Of a stretch of 64,000 nucleotides of DNA, positions 58,312 to 64,000 are shown in pieces. Made by a program: the position numbers and the translations under genes. The notes under the pieces were generated by a model. That model made no database searches. It was not told where the DNA came from and saw only the letters and a list, made by a program, of their open reading frames with translations. Origin of the DNA: Corynebacterium lactis RW2-5 (GTDB lineage Bacteria > Actinomycetota > Actinomycetes > Mycobacteriales > Mycobacteriaceae); assembly GCF_001274895.1 (NCBI RefSeq), contig NZ_CP006841.1:1550001-1614000 (forward strand), read 5' to 3'. Within the stretch, counting starts at the first letter, position 1, and each line of letters opens with the position of its first letter.

Positions 58312-59031
58312 ATGAGCGCAGAAATTGCAATAAGCGACTACAGCAACAACCCGACCCGGGGCGGAGTCGAGAAAATCCGCTTCGGCAATGTCACGATTTT
58401 CAAGACTTCCGTCGGCGAGATGGACAACAACGTCTACCTCCTCGTCGACGAGCGCGCGCCCGAGAATTCCCTGCTTATCGACGCCGCGAACAACCCCAAT
58501 CACCTCCGCGCCCTGGTCGGCCAAGCCGGCGCCAAGGTGACCACGATCCTCACCACGCACTCCCACGAGGACCATATCGTTGCCCTGCCAGACCTCCTCG
58601 AGGCCACCGGAGCCCGCCACGTCACCTCGATTATCGACGCTAAGGACATCCCAGTTCCGGCCGAGCAGCTCTACGGCGACGATGAAGTAGTCACATTCGG
58701 CCAGGACATTCCGCTGCACACTTTCCTGCTCCGCGGCCACACCCCAGGCGGGCTCTGCCTGTCGCTGTCCGCGGCCGACGCCGGTGTGTCTTCTCAATCG
58801 CTTGCCGACGGCACCCCGTCGCATCACCTCTTTGTCGGTGACAGCCTCTTCCCCGGCGGAATCGGTGGGACCAACACCGATGCGGAGTTCCAGAGCCTTC
58901 TGGGGGACGTCGTAAAGCGGGTCTTTGAGAGGTTCCCGGACGACACCGTGGTTCACCCGGGACACGGAAAGGACACGACCGTGGGGGTCGAGCGCCCGCA
59001 CATTTCCACCTGGCGCGAAAGGGGCTGGTAG
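58312..59031 (+). CDS. Metallo-beta-lactamase-fold hydrolase
   Basis: 239 residues. The metal-binding HxHxDH appears as HSHEDH (THSHEDHIVALPD), with GHTPGG, the FVGDSLFPGGIGG block and HPGHGKDTT as further metal ligands. This is the glyoxalase II/Rv1637c-like group; the substrate is unknown. The uvrA-MBL divergent pair is conserved in Mycobacterium (Rv1638/Rv1637c). Residues around 160-172 (SSQSLADGTPSHH) form an insertion before the GDSLFPGG block and carry one 11-mer copy. Confidence 0.88.
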   Translation: MSAEIAISDYSNNPTRGGVEKIRFGNVTIFKTSVGEMDNNVYLLVDERAPENSLLIDAANNPNHLRALVGQAGAKVTTILTTHSHEDHIVALPDLLEATGARHVTSIIDAKDIPVPAEQLYGDDEVVTFGQDIPLHTFLLRGHTPGGLCLSLSAADAGVSSQSLADGTPSHHLFVGDSLFPGGIGGTNTDAEFQSLLGDVVKRVFERFPDDTVVHPGHGKDTTVGVERPHISTWRERGW

Positions 59032-59169
59032 AAACCGAGAACACCGCAGCGTGAGCACCGGTTTTCGCCCCTCACAGAAATATGCAGCGCCGATTTTCGT
59101 CTCGCGCATGCTCAACACTGCGTAGGATTGAATAGAAATAGCAATAGGCCGACCTAGGAGTTGGAATAT

Positions 59170-60072
59170 ATGATTCGCAAGTTTGCACGTCCAATGCTGG
59201 CTTCCGTGTTCGTCGCCGATGGCGTCGACACCCTGATTAACCAGCAGGATCACCAGGAGGGCGCACGCGAACTCATTGCCCGCGTCCGTTCCGTCACCCC
59301 GAACCAGTACAACAAGTTCGTTCCGAAGAACGAGAAGGCATTGGTGCAGGCAATCGCCGGAACCAAGGTCGCCGCTGGATCTCTCTACGCACTCGGCAAG
59401 TCCCCGCGTCTGGCCGCTACCGCACTGGTCGCCGCGCAGGTGCCGACTATGCTGGCCCGCCACGCTTTCTGGGAGACCCAGGAGCCGAAGGAAAAGAAGG
59501 CACGCCGTACCGGTTTCCTGACCGACATCGGACTGCTCGGTGGCCTCTTCCTCGCCACCGCTGACACCGACGGCAAGCCGGGCCTGGCATGGCGCGCGGA
59601 AAAGGCCGGCAAGAAGCTGAACAAACAGGTCCAGGCAGCTCTTCCGACTCGTACCGAGACGGAAAAGCGCACCGAGGAGGTCACTGAGGCTCTCCGCGGT
59701 ACCGGCGCAAATCTGAAGGAGAAGGCCGGCCTCGTCGCCGACCGCGCAACCGGCGCCGCCACCGATGCCAAGGCCTACGTCGAGGAGAACAAGGACGGCT
59801 GGCTCGATCAGGTCACCGACGCCTTCGACACCGCGAAGTCCTACGTCGAGGACAACTTCGAGACCGCCAAGGCCTACGTCGAGGACAACAAGGACGACTG
59901 GATCGAGCAGGTCACCGAGAAGGCTTCTGAGCTCACCGACGGCGCTTCTGCCTACGCCGCTGAATTCAGCAAGGATGCCAAGAAGCAGCGCAAGATACTG
60001 CGTAAGCGCGCCGACAAGGCCGCAAAGAAGGCGAAGAAGGAAACCAACAAGGCCCTCAAGTCGATTAAGTAG
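59170..60072 (+). CDS. DoxX-like membrane protein with repetitive helical tail
   Basis: 300 residues from the ATG at 59170, with AGGAG 9 nt upstream. The first 140 residues resemble DoxX family proteins (RKFARPMLASVFVADGVDTL; AAGSLYALGKSPRLAATALV; four hydrophobic segments). The rest is a charged helical tail with three related units, AYVEENKDGWLDQVT, SYVEDNFETA and AYVEDNKDDWIEQVT (about residues 197-250), and a Lys/Ala-rich end. The tail resembles histone-like or coiled-coil repeats. DoxX proteins are linked to redox and thiosulfate metabolism, but this hybrid form is corynebacterial and uncharacterised. Confidence 0.8.
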   Translation: MIRKFARPMLASVFVADGVDTLINQQDHQEGARELIARVRSVTPNQYNKFVPKNEKALVQAIAGTKVAAGSLYALGKSPRLAATALVAAQVPTMLARHAFWETQEPKEKKARRTGFLTDIGLLGGLFLATADTDGKPGLAWRAEKAGKKLNKQVQAALPTRTETEKRTEEVTEALRGTGANLKEKAGLVADRATGAATDAKAYVEENKDGWLDQVTDAFDTAKSYVEDNFETAKAYVEDNKDDWIEQVTEKASELTDGASAYAAEFSKDAKKQRKILRKRADKAAKKAKKETNKALKSIK

Positions 60073-60097
60073 GTTTCGCCTCGAGCGCTAGAATAGA

Positions 60098-60130
60098 ACG
60101 CCCCCACGTTTCCAGCGTGCGGGGCGTTTG
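60098..60130 (+). terminator. Terminator behind the DoxX-like gene
   Basis: ACGCCCCCACG pairs with CGTGCGGGGCGT around TTTCCAG, followed by TTTG. It lies between the DoxX-like and HelR-like genes. Confidence 0.75.
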
Positions 60131-60154
60131 TCTATTGTTTACAGGAGTATTAGT

Positions 60155-62527
60155 TTGCCGTCGCGTGATTCCGCGCAGAGCCTTGGAACGAACCAAAGTG
60201 CTGTACTCGCCAGCGAGCAGGCCTATCTTGACCTCGCCTTTTCCTTCCTCGACGAGGCGCGTATCCGAGATCAGGAGAACCTCCGCCGCGTCATGTTGCA
60301 GGACGATCCGGACCCGCAGGCACGCGTAGAGCGCGAAGTCGAGTATCACCGGCTCCAGGCAAACCTCGACCGCTACCGCACCGCCGAAATTGGATTGGTC
60401 TTCGGCCGTATCGACATCGAAGACGACAATCCCGATAACCCCGTCTCTGCGACCGGCTCCGGGTCGGGCGTCGATAAGCGATACATCGGGCGCATGGGGC
60501 TGTCCGATGCAGACGATGACTACCGAACCATCATCATGGACTGGCGTGCCGACGGCGCCCGCCCCTTCTACCTCGCCACCACAGCGCAGCCCGAGGGGGT
60601 GAGCCTGCGCCGGCACCTTCGTACCCGCGGGCGGACTGTGCGGGCCGTCGACGACGAGTGGCTGGACTCCCCCGCCCCGGGCGCGGAGCAGTCTGGCGAG
60701 GGCATCGGCGCGGGCGTCGGAGGCGAATCAGTGCTGCGTGAGGTGCTCGGCAGCGCGCGTACCGGCCACATGCGCGGCATCGTGGAGACGATCCAGCGCG
60801 AGCAGGACCTCATCATTCGAGATTCCACCCGTGGCACGCTAGTCGTTCAGGGCGGACCAGGCACGGGTAAGACTGCGGTCGCGCTGCACCGCGTGGCGTG
60901 GCTGCTCTACACCTACCGCGACCAGCTGGCGAAGACCGGCGTCCTGATTATCGGACCGAACACGACGTTTTTGGACTACATCTCCCGCGTTCTGCCCAGC
61001 CTCGGCGAGACCGGCGTCGTGCTGACCACCATCGGTGATCTCTACCCCGGCGTCCGCGCCAGCTCGAGGCTCGAGCCGCTGGTCACGCAAGAGGTCAAGG
61101 GCTCGGCGGAGATGGTCAACATCCTGAAGGAGGCCGTCCGCGCGTATCAGGCGCTGCCCGATGCTGACATCGAATTCCGATTCGACAATATCCCGGTGAC
61201 CATCACCGCCCGGGACGTCAAGGCCTCGCGGACGAAGGCACGCCGCACCCGCAAGCCACACAATGCCGGGCGAGCGATCTTCCGTGAGCACATGCTCGAG
61301 CTGCTCGCGGCTCAGCTGGCTGGGCGCATCGGCGCGGACCCGCTCGGCGGGGAAAATCTCCTGTCCACCACCGACATCGCCGACCTTCGAGACGAGCTTT
61401 CCGACGACCCACAGGTCTCCGAAATCCTCGACGAGCTCTGGCCCGTACTGGAGCCCGAGGCGGTGCTCGAGGAATTGCTCCGCGACGCCGACGCAATTGC
61501 GGCCGCTGCCTACGAGTACGACGACACCACCCACGCCGCCATACTCCGCAGAGACGACTGGCCCGAGGGCGAATTCTCCGAGGCCGATGCCCCGCTGCTG
61601 GACGAGCTCGCGGAGCTTCTCGGTCCGGTCCATGCGGCCGAGGTCGACAGCGAGGAGTGGGAGGCCCGCGTCAGCGAGGCGCAGGACGCCCTGGATACCC
61701 TGTCCAGTTCCGCCTCCCAGGACCTCGACGATGGCTTCGATGCCGAGATTCTCTCCGCCTACGACGTCATCGACGCCGAGGCTCTGGCCGAGCGCCACCG
61801 CGAGCGGGACATGCGCTCCACCGCAGATCGCGCCGCAGAGGACCGCACCTGGGCGTACGGCCACGTCATCGTCGACGAGGCGCAGGAGCTCTCCGCGATG
61901 GCGTGGCGCATGATTCGCCGCCGCAGTCCCAACGGCTGGATGACTCTCGTCGGCGACGTCGCCCAAACCGGTTCGCCCGCCGGCGCCGAAGCGTGGGGCG
62001 ACGTGCTCGAACCGGTCGTCGGCACGCGCTGGCGGCTGCACGAGCTGACGGTGAACTACCGGACCCCGCAGGAGGTCATGGATCTCGCGGCGACGCTGCT
62101 GCCCCACATCGCCCCGGACCTCGAAGCCCCGCGGTCGATTCGCTCTGTCGGACGCACGCCCGTCTTTCTCCCCTCGCTTGCCGACGCCAAGTCCCACCTC
62201 GACCGCGTCTCCGAGGAAGGGCGACTGTGGGCAATCATCGCGCCGAGCGCCCGATTGGATTGGGTCCGAGAGCAGGTGGACGTTCTGTGGGGCGCGGCGG
62301 AAGCAGCTGCAGCGGGCGAAGCGAGCACCGCTGCGGCGGCCCCTCGCGTCTACGACATCTCCCAGGCGAAGGGACTCGAATTCGATGAGGTCATAGTCGT
62401 ATGCCCCGACGAGATCGCGGGCGCTTCTCCCCAGGGGCTCCAGGATCTCTACGTCGCACTGACCCGCGCAACGCAGGGCCTGACCGTGGTCCAGGAAGAG
62501 CCGCTCTACTGGCTCGACATGGGCTAA
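60155..62527 (+). CDS. helR: HelD/HelR-type RNA polymerase recycling ATPase
   Basis: About 790 residues from the TTG at 60155, with AGGAG 7 nt upstream; an earlier TTG (60128) lies inside the terminator. The N-terminal helical arm (EQAYLDLAFSFLDEARIRD) is followed by a UvrD-like superfamily 1 core: Walker A GGPGTGKTA with K239, VLIIGPNTTFLDYISRVLPSLGE (typical of HelD), VIVDEAQELSAMAW (motif II) and GDVAQTGSP (motif III). HelD/HelR proteins remove stalled RNA polymerase from DNA; HelR in M. abscessus protects against rifamycins. A UvrD-type DNA helicase is the less likely alternative. Confidence 0.85.
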   Translation: MPSRDSAQSLGTNQSAVLASEQAYLDLAFSFLDEARIRDQENLRRVMLQDDPDPQARVEREVEYHRLQANLDRYRTAEIGLVFGRIDIEDDNPDNPVSATGSGSGVDKRYIGRMGLSDADDDYRTIIMDWRADGARPFYLATTAQPEGVSLRRHLRTRGRTVRAVDDEWLDSPAPGAEQSGEGIGAGVGGESVLREVLGSARTGHMRGIVETIQREQDLIIRDSTRGTLVVQGGPGTGKTAVALHRVAWLLYTYRDQLAKTGVLIIGPNTTFLDYISRVLPSLGETGVVLTTIGDLYPGVRASSRLEPLVTQEVKGSAEMVNILKEAVRAYQALPDADIEFRFDNIPVTITARDVKASRTKARRTRKPHNAGRAIFREHMLELLAAQLAGRIGADPLGGENLLSTTDIADLRDELSDDPQVSEILDELWPVLEPEAVLEELLRDADAIAAAAYEYDDTTHAAILRRDDWPEGEFSEADAPLLDELAELLGPVHAAEVDSEEWEARVSEAQDALDTLSSSASQDLDDGFDAEILSAYDVIDAEALAERHRERDMRSTADRAAEDRTWAYGHVIVDEAQELSAMAWRMIRRRSPNGWMTLVGDVAQTGSPAGAEAWGDVLEPVVGTRWRLHELTVNYRTPQEVMDLAATLLPHIAPDLEAPRSIRSVGRTPVFLPSLADAKSHLDRVSEEGRLWAIIAPSARLDWVREQVDVLWGAAEAAAAGEASTAAAAPRVYDISQAKGLEFDEVIVVCPDEIAGASPQGLQDLYVALTRATQGLTVVQEEPLYWLDMG

Positions 62528-62557
62528 TGCTCTAACACCGGAGCCCAACCACAAGAC

Positions 62558-62614
62558 AAAAAGCCGGCCCCTGGCCACGGCAGTATCGCTACTGCCGGGA
62601 AGGGTGCCGACTTT
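62558..62614 (-). terminator. Terminator behind the universal stress gene
   Basis: On the minus strand AAAGTCGGCACCCTT pairs with AGGGGCCGGCTTTT, with an inner perfect hairpin CGGCAGTA/TACTGCCG (62578-62597), followed by a T-run. It may also act for the convergent helR-like gene. Confidence 0.8.
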
Positions 62615-62705
62615 GAAGTCTCTGGGTAGTTTTCGACGCGGAGCTGACAGTCTAACGCTGCAGCTGCGTCGGTGCCCGCGCCTGCGCCCGGGTAACCCGA
62701 AAGGA

Positions 62706-63146
62706 CTAGCTGACGGTGTGGACAATCATAACGTCGCAGTCGGACTGACGAGCGACATCAGCCGGAACCGAGCCGAGGAGGCGGCCGGTCAGGGAGTTAA
62801 TGCCGCGGTTACCAACAATAAGCAGGTCTGCGCGGTGGTCAGTAACGAGAGACATCAAAGCCTCGACCGGGGAACCGGAGCGGACCTCGGCCTCAACCTT
62901 CTTAGCGCCCACGGCTTCAGCGGCCTCCTTAGCTGCAGCGAGGTTCTTCTGAGCCGGATCGTCACCGAGAACCTGGACGGAATCCTGGCGCAGGGTCTTG
63001 GACGCATCCTCTGCGGTCTCGTAGTAAGCGCAGCCGATAACCAGGGTGGCGTCGAATGCGGCGGCAATCGAAGCAGCACGCTCTACCGCGAGCAGGGAGG
63101 ACTTGGAACCGTCGGTACCTACAACAATGGTCTTGTAATCGCTCAT
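62706..63146 (-). CDS. Universal stress protein (UspA family)
   Basis: 146 residues from the ATG at 63146 (MSDYKTIVVGTDGS), preceded by AAAGGG. It is a single Usp domain with the ATP-binding signature GNRG-x9-GSV (LLIVGNRGINSLTGRLLGSV) at the end. Such proteins bind ATP and help survival in stasis. It lies 60 bp upstream of the 3' end of uvrB, on the same strand. Confidence 0.92.
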   Translation of the reverse strand: MSDYKTIVVGTDGSKSSLLAVERAASIAAAFDATLVIGCAYYETAEDASKTLRQDSVQVLGDDPAQKNLAAAKEAAEAVGAKKVEAEVRSGSPVEALMSLVTDHRADLLIVGNRGINSLTGRLLGSVPADVARQSDCDVMIVHTVS

Positions 63147-63206
63147 GTTTTGACCCTTTACAGTCGATTTGTTTGCCGTTGCAATGCCCACAACAGTAGC
63201 AAAAAT

Positions 63207-64000
63207 TTACTCTACTCCGGCCTCAATCATTCCCTTGAGCTCCTTTTTGAGGTCGAAAATCTCATCCCTCAGGCGACCCGCCAACTCGAACTTCAATTCG
63301 CGAGCCGCAGCACCCATTTGCTCCGTCAGGTCCGCTATCAGGGATTCCAGCTGCGCGCGAGGCATCTGGCCGCCACCGGAGGCACCTGCACCAGCCGCAC
63401 CGGCGACGTTGCTTCCGTCGGCACGCGAGGCGAGAAGTGCATCCGCGGCGGCGGAACCGGTCCGACCATTCTGGGTGGAGTCCGCGTCGGCATTGTCGTA
63501 GACCTGGTCCAAAATGTCGGCGATCTTCTTGCGCAGAGGCTGCGGGTCGATGCCGTGCTCGGTGTTGTAGGCGATCTGCTTCTCGCGGCGCCGCTCGGTC
63601 TCGTCGATGGCGCGCTGCATCGAGTCCGTGATTGTGTCGGCGTACATGTGCACCTCGCCGTCGACGTTTCGGGCCGCGCGTCCGATCGTCTGGATCAGCG
63701 AGGTCGTGGAGCGCAGGAAGCCTTCCTTGTCGGCATCCAAGATTGCGACCAGCGATACCTCCGGAAGGTCGAGGCCCTCACGCAGCAGATTGATGCCGAC
63801 CAGCACATCGAACTCCCCCAGGCGCAGCTGGCGCAGCAGCTCCACGCGCTTGAGCGTGTCCACGTCCGAGTGCATGTAGCGCACCCGCACGCCATTTTCC
63901 AACAGGTAGTCGGTGAGGTCTTCGGCCATCTTCTTCGTCAGAGTGGTCACCAGAACACGCTCGGAACGGTCGGTACGCGTGCGAATCTCGCCGATGAGAT
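63207..64000 (-). CDS. uvrB: Excinuclease ABC subunit B, C-terminal part
   Basis: Only the last 264 residues or so lie in the window; the gene continues past the right edge. Visible are helicase motifs IV-VI ([49 protein letters not shown]) and the C-terminal UVR motif that binds UvrC ([20 protein letters not shown]). A Gly/Ala-rich linker precedes the UVR motif. Confidence 0.95.
   Translation of the reverse strand, partial: LIGEIRTRTDRSERVLVTTLTKKMAEDLTDYLLENGVRVRYMHSDVDTLKRVELLRQLRLGEFDVLVGINLLREGLDLPEVSLVAILDADKEGFLRSTTSLIQTIGRAARNVDGEVHMYADTITDSMQRAIDETERRREKQIAYNTEHGIDPQPLRKKIADILDQVYDNADADSTQNGRTGSAAADALLASRADGSNVAGAAGAGASGGGQMPRAQLESLIADLTEQMGAAARELKFELAGRLRDEIFDLKKELKGMIEAGVE

Noticed and set aside
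60098-60130. Rifamycin-associated element before the HelR-like gene
   Set aside because: The inverted repeat has the shape and T-run of a terminator for the preceding gene and does not follow the GGGGCTTGC...GCCCC pattern.

Overview
The window reads as a chromosomal segment of a Corynebacterium. The reasons are the gene order argC-J-B-D-F-R-G-H, the run tlyA-nadK-recN-steA-steB, DtxR-type iron boxes, a LexA-type box next to uvrA, and an rRNA spacer without tRNA genes. The species cannot be fixed from sequence alone; a relative of C. amycolatum or C. xerosis is only a guess.

Layout. 1-9.8 kb is an accessory island abutting steB. It holds an orphan ParA-like ATPase, a very large single-chain restriction/helicase/methyltransferase protein (type ISP-like) with a small frameshifted membrane-protein gene behind it, and two different AAA/DUF4143 ATPase genes. 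Each AAA/DUF4143 gene is preceded by its own array of direct repeats with an exact 23-bp period. 9.8-19 kb is core: steB, steA, recN, nadK, tlyA, a small ORF, a HAD phosphatase, an RGG-rich TPR protein and RNase HI, all on the minus strand. 19.1-23.1 kb is a four-gene siderophore ABC importer under two DtxR-like boxes. 23.5-28.8 kb is one rRNA operon (minus strand: 16S-23S-5S). Divergent from it, 29.7-33.5 kb is a compact ethanolamine operon (permease, EutB, EutC), followed by a gene remnant and a secreted YdcF-like protein. 34.8-45.7 kb holds tyrS, a 3-methyladenine glycosylase, a Trm112-like protein and the full arginine cluster. 45.8-53 kb holds a secreted trypsin-like protease, pheST, a SpoU methylase and infC-rpmI-rplT. 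53.3-64 kb holds a large membrane protein, uvrA, a metallo-hydrolase, a DoxX-like protein, a HelD/HelR-type RNA polymerase recycling ATPase, a universal stress protein and the 3' part of uvrB.

How the genes work together: the arg genes form an almost complete glutamate-to-arginine route with its own repressor gene (argR). The eut genes would take up ethanolamine and split it to acetaldehyde and ammonia. uvrA and uvrB lie about 5 kb apart. steA/steB belong to the cell-separation pathway. The most novel-looking items are the paired 23-bp repeat arrays before the DUF4143 genes, a dispersed over-represented 11-mer (GCTTGCCGACG, at least 12 exact copies), and a 45-codon leader ORF with its own Shine-Dalgarno that overlaps the non-AUG start of infC.
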